Source: Pseudoxanthomonas broegbernensis
Lineage (GTDB): Bacteria > Pseudomonadota > Gammaproteobacteria > Xanthomonadales > Xanthomonadaceae
Reading direction: 5' to 3'
Length of the DNA: 64,000 bases
Assembly (NCBI RefSeq): GCF_014202435.1
Contig: NZ_JACHGU010000001.1
Span: 1-64,000, forward strand
Shown: piece after piece, positions 7,660-15,599 of the stretch
How positions within the stretch are numbered: the first letter of the stretch is position 1
How the letters are laid out: each line of letters begins with the position of its first letter
Program-made: the position numbers and the translations under genes
Notes under the pieces: generated by a model
Told to the model about the DNA's origin: nothing
Database searches by the model: none
Seen by the model: only the letters and a program-made list of their open reading frames with translations

Positions 7660-9543
7660 ATGTCGATATCGTTTTCCGCACCCCCCACGCGTGGCCGAAT
7701 CGCTCCGCGCCTGCTTCGCTCGCTCCTGGTCGCGGCCGGCGCGCTGCTGGCGGCGCCCGTCATGGCCCAGCCGTCCGGCGGCCCCTATGGGCCAATCCCG
7801 CAGTCCTACGCCGTGCCGGAGACGGGCACCGTCTACTACGTCGCCCCCGATGGCGACGCCGGCGTGCCGGGCACCGCGCTGGCCAAGCCCACCACCCTCG
7901 AGTCGGCGATCGCGCGGGTGGTCACCGGCGACAGCATCGTGCTGCGCGGCGGCACCTACCGCACCGGCGGCCTGCAGCTCAACCAGGGCATCACCCTGCA
8001 GCCCTACCTGGACGAGCGCCCGGTGCTGAAGGGCACGCGGGTCGCCACCGAATGGGAAGCGCTGCGCGACAACGTGTGGCGCACCAGGTGGGAGCACCTG
8101 TTCCCGGCGCGGCCGCTGGCCTGGTGGCGGCTGGAGCGCGAGGGCATGCGCACCCCGCTGCACCGGTTCAACAACGACATGGTCTTCGTCGACGGCCGGC
8201 TGCTGCTGTCGCAGGGCTGGGCCGGCGGGCTGGGCGATGAGGGCTACTACATCGACTACGACAACGGCTATGTCTACATCGGCGTCGATCCGGCCGAGCA
8301 CCAGGTCGAGATCACCGCGCACGACATCGCCCTGCACCGGCCCTCGCGCGAGGTGCATGGCAAGCCGTCCGATGGCAAGGGCCCGACCATCCGCGGCCTG
8401 ACCTTCACCCAGTACGCCTTCCGCGCCATCGACATCGAGGGCAAGAAGCCGTCCACCGGCCCCAACGACGAACCGACCGACGACCCGGTGGGCGTGTCCG
8501 CACGCCATGAGCACGGCAAGGAAGTGGTCGGCACCACGCTGGAGAACGTGACCATCAGCTTCACCTCGCGCGTGGCCGGCTACTTCCGGGGCGACAACCT
8601 CACCATCCGCAACTCGCTGATCAGCGACACCGGCACCGAGGGCATCTACCTCATCGGCTCGTCCGACTCGCTGCTGGAGCGCAACATCGTCCGGCGCAAC
8701 AACATCGAGCAGTTGACCGGCTACTACCCGGCGGCGGTGAAGATCTTCAACCAGTCCTACGACGTGGTGGTGCGCGACAACCTGATCGTCGACCACCCGC
8801 ACTCCAACGGGGTGTGGTACGACGTGGGCAACGTCGAGGGCGTGTTCGCGGACAACCACGTCGAGGGCACGCTGATCGGGCTGTTCTTCGAGATTTCCAA
8901 GGGCATCGTGGTGGCGGGCAACGTGTTCGTGGACAACCAGCAGGGCATCCGGGTGCTGAACAGCTCCGATGCCCGGGTCTACCACAACACCTTCTACAAC
9001 TCGCCGGCGATGTTCGACCGCAACGAGCGCAGTGCGCAGGCCGACCATTTCGGCTGGCACCCGCAGACCGGCCCGGACGTGGACGAGCGCGAGGGGCACG
9101 TGTTCGAGGGCAACCTGCTGGTCGCCGGCGCGGGCTTCGCCGGGCCGCTGCTGCACTTCGACCAGCCGGCCGCCATGTGCGGCACGCTGAAGCGGCCGAT
9201 GACCACCCGGGTGGACCACAACGCCTACGTGCGGGCCGACGCCGGCGAGCAGCCGCTGGTCACCTGGAGCCCGGTCGCGGGCAAGGACTGCCTGGCCGAG
9301 TTCGCCACGCTGGACGCCTTCCGCAAGGCTACCGGGCTCGAGAAGCAGGGCGTGTCCCTGCAGGGCTACGACGGCACGCTGTTCCGCAGCATGGAGCTGA
9401 GCCGCTTCGAGCTGGCGCAGCGTCCGCAGGGCATGCGGGAAGTGCCCGTCGCCGCTGAAGCGGCGAAGGTGCTCGGCTGGAGCGAGCAGCCGCGCCTGCC
9501 GGGCGCCTATCCGGCCGCCGCGTCGTCCACGCCGACGCGGTAA
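7660..9543 (+). CDS. Secreted right-handed parallel beta-helix repeat protein
   Basis: A 627-residue exported protein. After the signal peptide (to about residue 37, LLAAPVMAQ) comes a DUF1565-like entry to the fold (VYYVAPDGDAGVPGTALAKP, then GDSIVLRGGTYRTGG). Repeated rungs such as NLTIRNSLISDTGTEGIYLI, DVVVRDNLIVDHPHSNGVWY and GIVVAGNVFVDNQQGIRVLN follow. The fold is that of polysaccharide lyases and glycosidases that bind or cut extended polysaccharides; I cannot name the substrate or a catalytic residue. The start at 7660 has a GGAGGGA site. The operator upstream suggests sugar-responsive repression. Confidence 0.85.
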   Translation: MSISFSAPPTRGRIAPRLLRSLLVAAGALLAAPVMAQPSGGPYGPIPQSYAVPETGTVYYVAPDGDAGVPGTALAKPTTLESAIARVVTGDSIVLRGGTYRTGGLQLNQGITLQPYLDERPVLKGTRVATEWEALRDNVWRTRWEHLFPARPLAWWRLEREGMRTPLHRFNNDMVFVDGRLLLSQGWAGGLGDEGYYIDYDNGYVYIGVDPAEHQVEITAHDIALHRPSREVHGKPSDGKGPTIRGLTFTQYAFRAIDIEGKKPSTGPNDEPTDDPVGVSARHEHGKEVVGTTLENVTISFTSRVAGYFRGDNLTIRNSLISDTGTEGIYLIGSSDSLLERNIVRRNNIEQLTGYYPAAVKIFNQSYDVVVRDNLIVDHPHSNGVWYDVGNVEGVFADNHVEGTLIGLFFEISKGIVVAGNVFVDNQQGIRVLNSSDARVYHNTFYNSPAMFDRNERSAQADHFGWHPQTGPDVDEREGHVFEGNLLVAGAGFAGPLLHFDQPAAMCGTLKRPMTTRVDHNAYVRADAGEQPLVTWSPVAGKDCLAEFATLDAFRKATGLEKQGVSLQGYDGTLFRSMELSRFELAQRPQGMREVPVAAEAAKVLGWSEQPRLPGAYPAAASSTPTR

Positions 9544-9553
9544 CGCGAAGAAA

Positions 9554-9582
9554 CCCGGACCCGTCCGCGCGACGGGTCCGGG
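9554..9582 (+). terminator. Hairpin after the beta-helix gene
   Basis: A perfect 12-bp stem (CCCGGACCCGTC / GACGGGTCCGGG) with a 5-base loop begins 11 bases after the stop codon. There is no T-run, so termination efficiency is uncertain. Confidence 0.6.
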
Positions 9583-9779
9583 AGCGGCCGTGCGACCCTC
9601 CGTCCGCACCGGGCGGCGTCTTCACATGCCCGTGCGCAGGCACGTAATAGCGTGCGCCGCCTCGGTAATCGAAGCGCCAGGCAATCCGCCTGGCGCCGCC
9701 GCGCGTCGCCCGGGCCTGCCGGTGCGCGCTGCCCGGCATACCGGACTGATCGCGCCGGCCGGGCGCTGGGACGGGTGGA

Positions 9780-10949
9780 ATGGAAAGGCGCGAGGAAGAA
9801 ACCGACCCGCAACTGGCGGGCTATCTGGAGCACGTGCGCGCGGTGCTCCAGGGGCCGACCCTGGCACTACAGGCGCTCGCGATCTCGCTGTGGTGCGTCT
9901 CGCTCGCGTTCAATCCGCAGGTGGAGCGCGGGGCGACCCCGGCCACGGTTGCGATGCTGGCGGCCCTGCTGGGCATATGCGTCTACAAGGGATGGAAGGC
10001 GAGCGTGCTGCGCTGGCGCGTGGGCAACATCCTGTACGCCATGCTGCTGGCCTCGGCGTTCAGGATGATGCTGTCGATGATGGTCCGCCCCCAGGAACTG
10101 CTGGTATTGCCGGTGGCCATCCTGGTGTCGCTGGGGTTCGCCAGCGTGGTGCCGCTGCGGCGCGACTACCTGCTCATCCTGGCGGCGGTGTGGGCGATCC
10201 TCATGTCGGGCCACCCGGGGGTGGACGCCGACAGCCTGGACCCGGAGAACCTGGCGATCCTGGTGGCGGCGTCGATCCTGGTGGCGCTGGGACTCAACCA
10301 TGCGGTGGTCACCCACCTGCGGGCCACGTTCCGGCTCAAGGAGGATTTCCGTCGCCTGGCGGAGACCGATGCGCTGACCGGGCTGCCCAACCGCCGTGCG
10401 CTGCTGGCGCGGCTGGATGAGGCCTGCGCGGCGGACGGGCGCCAGGCGCGGCATTTCGCGCTGCTGGACCTGGACGACTTCAAGGACGTCAACGACCGCT
10501 TCGGCCACGATGCGGGCGATGCGGTGCTGCAGGCGCTGGCCGGCGACCTGCGCAGGCTGCCGCACGCGTTCGCCGGGCGGCTGGGCGGCGAGGAGTTCGG
10601 CGTGATCTTCGACGGCGCCGATGGCGAGGAGGTCGGCGCGCTGCTGGAGCGGATGCTCGGGGACGCCCGCCGCGGGGGGATGCGGGAGGGCGGTTTCTCC
10701 TTCAGCGCCGGGGTCGTGCGGACCCTGCCGGGAGAGCCTGCCGTGGACGTGCTGCGCCGCGCCGACGAGGCGATGTACCAGGCCAAGCGCATGGGCAAGC
10801 GACGGGTGGTCCGGGCGGGCATGGACGCGGGCCGGGGTGCGGGTTGGGCCGGGCCCGCCCTGCGGGTCCGCTGCGATCCACCCGCCGGAGGCGGCCGCCA
10901 CGGCCCGCCGCCGGGTGCCCACTGGCGTCCGCAAACCTGGAGGTCGTGA
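9780..10949 (+). CDS. Membrane-bound GGDEF diguanylate cyclase
   Basis: A 389-residue protein. Residues about 25-180 hold several hydrophobic segments, followed by a GGDEF domain (about 195-345) with DALTGLPNRRALL, DDFKDVNDRFGHDAGD and the active-site motif GGEEF at 269-273. It should make cyclic di-GMP from two GTP at the inner face of the membrane. The product-inhibition site (RxxD five residues before the motif) is absent, so feedback control is probably lost. The start at 9780 lacks a strong ribosome site. After the domain there is a 45-residue Gly/Arg/Pro-rich tail of no recognisable fold. Confidence 0.9.
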   Translation: MERREEETDPQLAGYLEHVRAVLQGPTLALQALAISLWCVSLAFNPQVERGATPATVAMLAALLGICVYKGWKASVLRWRVGNILYAMLLASAFRMMLSMMVRPQELLVLPVAILVSLGFASVVPLRRDYLLILAAVWAILMSGHPGVDADSLDPENLAILVAASILVALGLNHAVVTHLRATFRLKEDFRRLAETDALTGLPNRRALLARLDEACAADGRQARHFALLDLDDFKDVNDRFGHDAGDAVLQALAGDLRRLPHAFAGRLGGEEFGVIFDGADGEEVGALLERMLGDARRGGMREGGFSFSAGVVRTLPGEPAVDVLRRADEAMYQAKRMGKRRVVRAGMDAGRGAGWAGPALRVRCDPPAGGGRHGPPPGAHWRPQTWRS

Positions 10950-10977
10950 CGACCGCGAGGGGGAGCGCACGGCGGGA

Positions 10978-10991
10978 TTGACCTGGATCAA
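10978..10991 (+). promoter_or_regulatory. FNR/Anr-type box upstream of the universal stress gene
   Basis: TTGACCTGGATCAA matches the FNR/Anr consensus TTGAT-N4-ATCAA at 9 of 10 defined positions. It ends 55 bases before the usp start codon, suitable for oxygen-responsive activation. Confidence 0.65.
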
Positions 10992-11046
10992 TGAGGGCCG
11001 CGGGGCACCGGGGGAGACTGCAAACACACCAGACGGAGAAGCAGAC

Positions 11047-11493
11047 ATGTACAAGCATCTTCTGGTTCCCACCGACGGTTCGCCGCTGTCCGACACCGCC
11101 GTCGACCAGGCCCTGGCGCTGGCCAGGGCGCTGGATGCCAAGGTCACCCTGTTCACGGCGGTCGAGCCTTTCCAGGTCTTCGCCTACCTGCCCGAGCAGG
11201 TCGCCGAGACCCGCGACGCCTACGAGCGGCACGCCCGGGCGGCGGCGGCCCGGCGCCTGGAGCAGGCGGCGCAGAAGGCCGCCGCGGCCGGCGTGGCGCA
11301 CGCGAGCGCGGTGGCGGACAGCGCCGACCCGCACGAGTCGATCATCGCCACGGCGAAGGAAAAAGGCTGCGACCTGATTGCGATGGCGTCCCACGGCCGC
11401 CGCGGGGTCAAGGCGCTGGTGCTGGGCAGCGTGACCGCCAAGGTGCTCACCTACTCGAACATCCCGGTGCTGGTCTATCGCGACGCCGGCTGA
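11047..11493 (+). CDS. Universal stress protein, UspA family
   Basis: A 148-residue single-domain Usp protein beginning MYKHLLVPTDGSPLSDTAVD. The nucleotide loop ASHG-x9-GSVT near residues 116-132 follows the G-2x-G-9x-G(S/T) ATP-binding pattern, with Ala at the first position as in many proteobacterial members. Such proteins are cytoplasmic and induced by oxygen limitation or growth arrest. The FNR-like box upstream is consistent with anaerobic induction. GGAG lies a few bases before the ATG. A large hairpin follows, so it is probably monocistronic. Confidence 0.93.
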   Translation: MYKHLLVPTDGSPLSDTAVDQALALARALDAKVTLFTAVEPFQVFAYLPEQVAETRDAYERHARAAAARRLEQAAQKAAAAGVAHASAVADSADPHESIIATAKEKGCDLIAMASHGRRGVKALVLGSVTAKVLTYSNIPVLVYRDAG

Positions 11494-11507
11494 GGCGCCT
11501 GGGCACC

Positions 11508-11546
11508 CCGGGCCGCGACCGCGTGGAGAACGCGGCCGCGGCCCGG
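11508..11546 (+). terminator. Long GC hairpin after the usp gene
   Basis: A 10-bp outer stem (CCGGGCCGCG / CGCGGCCCGG) and a 6-bp inner stem (CCGCGT / ACGCGG) form one nearly perfect hairpin 14 bases after the stop. No T-run follows. Confidence 0.6.
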
Positions 11547-11589
11547 TCGTCCGTGGCCGGCCGGTGCCGGCGGCATCGCGCTCCTCGCC

Positions 11590-11595
11590 TAGAAT
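11590..11595 (+). promoter_or_regulatory. -10 element TAGAAT of the SDR gene
   Basis: CCTAGAATC 33 bases before the start codon. The same TAGAAT is found at 30554, 43285 and 52218 at a similar distance from genes. No convincing -35 is visible. Confidence 0.4.
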
Positions 11596-11627
11596 CGGGG
11601 TCTTCCCGCACGGACCGAGGCGACCCC

Positions 11628-12299
11628 ATGGCCACCATCCTCATCACCGGCGCCAACCGCGGCATCGGCCTGTCCCTGGCCCGGCGGCTGCGCGCGCGAG
11701 GCGACGAGGTGATCGCGGTGTGCCGGCGCGGCGGCCCGGCGCTGGAAGCCACCGGGGCGCAGGTGGTGGACGGGGTGGACGTGTCCGACGCGCGGACGGT
11801 GGCCGCGTTGCCGCAGCGGCTGGCCGGGCGCGTGCTGGACACGCTGATCCTCAACGCCGGCATCTTCACCAACGAGACCCTGGACGCGCTGGACGCGGAC
11901 GCCTTCGCGCGCATCCAGCGCCAGTTCGAGGTCAACGCGCTGGGGCCGCTGCGCGTGGCCGCGGCGTTGCAGGGGCAACTGGCGCAGGGCGCGAAGGTCG
12001 GCATCGTCACCAGCCGCATGGGCTCCATCGCCGACAACGGCTCCGGCGCCTACTACGGCTATCGCGCCTCCAAGGCGGCGGTCAACGCGATCGGCCGTTC
12101 GCTCGCCCGCGACCTGGCGCCGCGCGGCATCGCAGTGCTGCTGCTGCATCCGGGCCTGGTGGCCACCGAGATGGTCGGCGGCCACGGCGACTTCACCCCC
12201 GAGGAGGCGGCGGCCAACCTCATCGCCCGCCTCGACGGCCTGGACCTGGCCGGCAGCGGCGGCTTCCTGCACGCCAACGGCACGCCGCTGCCCTGGTAG
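11628..12299 (+). CDS. Short-chain dehydrogenase/reductase (C-factor-like)
   Basis: A 223-residue classical SDR. The dinucleotide-binding motif TGANRGIG is at residues 7-14, LILNAG near 78, and the catalytic YxxxK is in YYGYRASKAAVNAIGRS. It ends after HPGLVATEMVGG and a short C-terminal loop. It resembles the csgA/C-factor-like SDR group; the substrate is unknown. The ATG at 11628 sets the Rossmann motif at the normal distance from the N-terminus. It lies alone between the usp gene and the S9 peptidase. Confidence 0.88.
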   Translation: MATILITGANRGIGLSLARRLRARGDEVIAVCRRGGPALEATGAQVVDGVDVSDARTVAALPQRLAGRVLDTLILNAGIFTNETLDALDADAFARIQRQFEVNALGPLRVAAALQGQLAQGAKVGIVTSRMGSIADNGSGAYYGYRASKAAVNAIGRSLARDLAPRGIAVLLLHPGLVATEMVGGHGDFTPEEAAANLIARLDGLDLAGSGGFLHANGTPLPW

Positions 12300-12402
12300 G
12301 CCGGTCGCACGGCGCGGGCATCGGCAAGCCGGAACCCATGGACAGCCCGGCCGGCCGGCGCCACCATCGCCCGCATCCATGGGAAACGACGGAGGGGCGG
12401 GG

Positions 12403-14376
12403 ATGGGGATGCCGTACCGCGCGATTCTGGCCGTGACGCTGCTGCTTGGCCTAGCGCCAGGCCGGACGCACGCGCAGCCGGGGACCCTCGACCTGACGCC
12501 CTACCTGAGGCAGGACGTCTACGAGCGGGTGAAGATTTCGCCCGATGGCGCCCACTACGCGGTGACCGTGCCGCTGGAGGACCGCACCGTGCTGGTGGTC
12601 GTCCGCCGCTCGGACCTGCAGCCCACCACCAAGATCCTCGGCCGCAAGGACTCGGCGGTGGATGGCTTCTGGTGGGCCAGCAACGAGCGGGTGGTGGTGT
12701 CGATGGCGCACAAGTACGGTTCGCGCGACCAGCCTATCGCCATCGGCGAGCTGCACGCGGTGAACGTGGACGGCACCCAGGCCCGGCTGCTCGCCAGCCC
12801 CTACGGGGTGGACGAGGCGCCGGGCATCGTCGCCCGCTACAAGGTGCAGCTCGAGCAGGCGGTGTACATGCTCGATCCCCTGGTGGACGACCCGCGCAAC
12901 ATCCTGGTGTACTCGATGCCGCTCAAGAGCGACCCGTACATCGCCATCGAGAAGCTGGACATCTACAACCGCCGCCGCGTCCTGGTTGCCGCCGCGCCGG
13001 TGCGCCGCGCCGACTTCGTGGCCGACGCCCAGGGGCAGGTGCGCTTCGCCCATGGCGCCGATGCCGACAACATGGCCAAGCTGTTCTACCGGGACGCACG
13101 CGGTGCGGAATGGCGGCTGGTCAACGACGAGCGGGCCAGCGGCCACCGCGTCTTCCCCCTGGGCTTGAGCGCCGATGGCGCCACGGCCTACCTGCAGGTG
13201 GAGCGCGACACCGGGCCGGATGCGGTGGTGGCCTGGAACCCGCACGGCGCCGGCTTCACCGAACTGCTGCGCGACCCGGCGGTGGACCCGTACCGCATCC
13301 TCTACGACCTGGACGGCCATACCCCGATCGGCGCGTCCTTCATGACCGACCGGGTGCGCAACCGCTTCTTCGACGAGGACGCGCCCGCGGCGCGCTTCTA
13401 CCGCAGCCTGGAGAAGGCCTTCGGCACCGATGCCGTGCACATGACCTCGGCCACCGCCGACGGCCGGCTGGTGCTGCTGTACGTGTGGAGCGACCGCAAC
13501 AACGGCGACTACTTCCTGTTCGACACGGCCCGGCGGTCGGCCGCGCGGGTGTTCAGCCGCCGCGAATGGTTCGTGCCCGACGCGGTCCCGGCGTCGAAGT
13601 ACGTCCGCTTCCAGGCGCGCGACGGCATGGCCCTGCACGGCTACCTCACCGAGCCGCTGGCCGCCGCCGACGGGCCGCGGCCGATGGTGGTGCTGCCGCA
13701 TGGCGGGCCGTTCGGCGTCTTCGACGGGTGGTCGTTCGACGACGACGCGCAGATCCTGGCGGCGGCCGGCTACGCGGTGCTGCGGGTCAATTACCGCGGC
13801 TCGGGCAACTACGGCCGCGCGTACATGCGCGCGGGCCTGCAGGAATGGGGCGGGCGCATGCAGGACGACCTTACCGACGCCACCGCCTGGGCGATCGGGC
13901 AGGGCATCGCGGACGCCTCGCGCATCTGCATCTACGGTGCCAGCTACGGCGGCTATGCCGCGCTGATGGGCGTGGCGCGCGAACCGGACCTGTACCGGTG
14001 CGCGGTCGGCTACGTCGGCGTCTACGACCTGGAGCTGATGCATCGCGCCGCCTCCAGCCGCAGCCGCTCCGGCCGGACCTGGGCGCTGGAATGGATGGGC
14101 GCGCGCGACACCCTGGCCGCGCGTTCGCCGACCCGGCTGGCCGGGCGGATCAAGGCGCCGGTCTTCCTCGCCGCCGGCGGCACCGACGAGCGCGCGCCCA
14201 TCGAGCACAGCCAGCGCATGGAAAAGGCGCTGCGCAAGGCCGGCGTACCGGTGGAAACCTTGTACTTCCCCAACGAGGGCCATGGTTTCTACACCGAGGC
14301 GCACCGCCGCGAGTACTACACCCGGCTGCTGGATTTCCTGGCACGGCACCTGGGCGGGGCGACCGCGCAGCGCTGA
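12403..14376 (+). CDS. S9-family prolyl oligopeptidase-type peptidase, exported
   Basis: A 657-residue serine peptidase. A signal peptide (MPYRAILAVTLLLGLAPG, through THAQ) is followed by a beta-propeller-like region and a C-terminal alpha/beta hydrolase. The triad is Ser514 in GASYGGY, Asp595 in GGTDERAP and His627 in EGHGFY. The oxyanion region is HGGPFGVFDGW. This family cleaves short peptides, often after Pro or Ala, and many xanthomonad genomes carry several. The start at 12403 is preferred over 12379 or 12409 because GGAGGGG sits seven bases upstream. Confidence 0.92.
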   Translation: MGMPYRAILAVTLLLGLAPGRTHAQPGTLDLTPYLRQDVYERVKISPDGAHYAVTVPLEDRTVLVVVRRSDLQPTTKILGRKDSAVDGFWWASNERVVVSMAHKYGSRDQPIAIGELHAVNVDGTQARLLASPYGVDEAPGIVARYKVQLEQAVYMLDPLVDDPRNILVYSMPLKSDPYIAIEKLDIYNRRRVLVAAAPVRRADFVADAQGQVRFAHGADADNMAKLFYRDARGAEWRLVNDERASGHRVFPLGLSADGATAYLQVERDTGPDAVVAWNPHGAGFTELLRDPAVDPYRILYDLDGHTPIGASFMTDRVRNRFFDEDAPAARFYRSLEKAFGTDAVHMTSATADGRLVLLYVWSDRNNGDYFLFDTARRSAARVFSRREWFVPDAVPASKYVRFQARDGMALHGYLTEPLAAADGPRPMVVLPHGGPFGVFDGWSFDDDAQILAAAGYAVLRVNYRGSGNYGRAYMRAGLQEWGGRMQDDLTDATAWAIGQGIADASRICIYGASYGGYAALMGVAREPDLYRCAVGYVGVYDLELMHRAASSRSRSGRTWALEWMGARDTLAARSPTRLAGRIKAPVFLAAGGTDERAPIEHSQRMEKALRKAGVPVETLYFPNEGHGFYTEAHRREYYTRLLDFLARHLGGATAQR

Positions 14377-14404
14377 GCCTGCGGCGCCGGGGCGACGGCG
14401 CCCT

Positions 14405-15253
14405 TCAGCGCCTGGACGCCAGGATGCCGTCCAGCGCCGGCTGCGCGCGGAACCCGGCCCTCTCCAGCCGCCGCGCCACCTCGCGCGGGACGTCGCGGCC
14501 GCTGGTCAGCCGGTTGGGAGTGCCGGTGTAGTGGAACAACCGGCCGCCGCGGCGCAGGACCCGGGCGAGCTGGTCGTAGAAGGCCTGCGCGTACAGCTCG
14601 CCGGCGATGCCGAAGCGCGGCGGGTCGTGCAGCACCGCGTCCACCGAGGCGTCGTCCACGCCGGCGATGGCCTGCGCCACGTCGGCATGGGCCAGGCGCA
14701 GGCGCCCGCCGCTTCCCGGCGCGTCCGGGTCGGGCGACCAGGGGTTGAGGGAGCGCAGCCAGAGCACGTCCGCGTTCTTCTCGAACGAGCGGATGCTCGC
14801 CACGCCGGCCTCCAGGCAGCAGGCGGCGAAGTAGCCCAGGCCGCCGCAGGTATCCAGCACCGCCTTGCCGCGCGGCGCCACCAGCGCCACCTTGCGGCGC
14901 GCGTCCTCGAACGGGGACACCCGGGAGGTGGGCAGCATCTTGATGCCGTCGATCTCGAAGGTCGGCGCGCCCCACCGGGTGGGCACCAGCTTGATCAGCG
15001 CGGCGGAGAAGCGCGCGGCCGGCCGCCAGCCGGTGCCGTCGAAGTAGTGGATCGTGCGGTCCTTGAGCGTGCCCGGGTACGGGTATGGCGCGCCCTGCCA
15101 CTCCCAGCGATCCTGCAGGAGCGTGGCGGTGGCCTGGCTGCGTTCCAGGTCGAGCGAGCCGGTCCATGCCTCCATGCCCGCCTGTCGCGCGGCCAGCAGC
15201 GCGGTGGCGGTGTCGCGGGTCAGCAGTGGGCCGGCGGGATGGGGCACGGGCAT
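14405..15253 (-). CDS. Class I SAM-dependent methyltransferase
   Basis: A 282-residue protein with a Rossmann methyltransferase core. Motif I is VLDTCGGLGYFAACCLEAG, an acidic residue follows in RSFEKNADVL, and the post-I region is LRLAHADVAQAIAG. The catalytic-loop-like segment is VDAVLHDPPRFGIAGELYAQ, then RVLRRGGRLFHYTGTPN. The layout recalls the spermidine-synthase-like/RsmD-like methyltransferases; the substrate is not predictable. It converges with the S9 peptidase gene (28-base gap, with a small GCGCCG/CGGCGC hairpin). The ATG at 15253 is chosen because the upstream reading contains only low-complexity Pro/Arg sequence. Confidence 0.85.
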   Translation of the reverse strand: MPVPHPAGPLLTRDTATALLAARQAGMEAWTGSLDLERSQATATLLQDRWEWQGAPYPYPGTLKDRTIHYFDGTGWRPAARFSAALIKLVPTRWGAPTFEIDGIKMLPTSRVSPFEDARRKVALVAPRGKAVLDTCGGLGYFAACCLEAGVASIRSFEKNADVLWLRSLNPWSPDPDAPGSGGRLRLAHADVAQAIAGVDDASVDAVLHDPPRFGIAGELYAQAFYDQLARVLRRGGRLFHYTGTPNRLTSGRDVPREVARRLERAGFRAQPALDGILASRR

Positions 15254-15599
15254 GGGGACGATGCGGGGTGGGCGGCATCGTAACCGAGCACGGTGCCGCG
15301 GCCACGGTGCCTTCGTGCGCCTGTCGCGCGGGATCTCCGGCGGACCCGTGGGCACGAGGCTTCGCCGGCGCGGGCGGGTTGACGGGCCTGCGCGCTTGGG
15401 GTCGTATGGACGGTGGGGGGGTGCCGGGGGATCGGGCTTCACGTGGCCGTGGGCGCCGTCCGGTCAAGAATCCCGGCACCGGCCCGATAGTCGTTCTGGG
15501 CGAACGGGCTCCAAGCGCCCGCGGCCAGCCGATCCAGTGCGTTTCCCGCGTGGGCGCCGCGCCCGGCGCGGGGCCGCTCGTCTCCGCCGGGAAGCCTTC
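15254..15599 (+). other. Divergent intergenic region without a gene
   Basis: 346 GC-rich bases between the divergent methyltransferase and GGDEF/EAL genes. No ORF with recognisable coding content, repeat or strong promoter was seen, although both promoters must lie here. Confidence 0.5.

Noticed and set aside
7616-9609. Long minus-strand frame opposite the beta-helix gene
   Set aside because: The peptide is Val/His/Arg/Gln-rich in the manner of antisense GC3 shadows. The plus frame has a signal peptide and regular beta-helix rungs.
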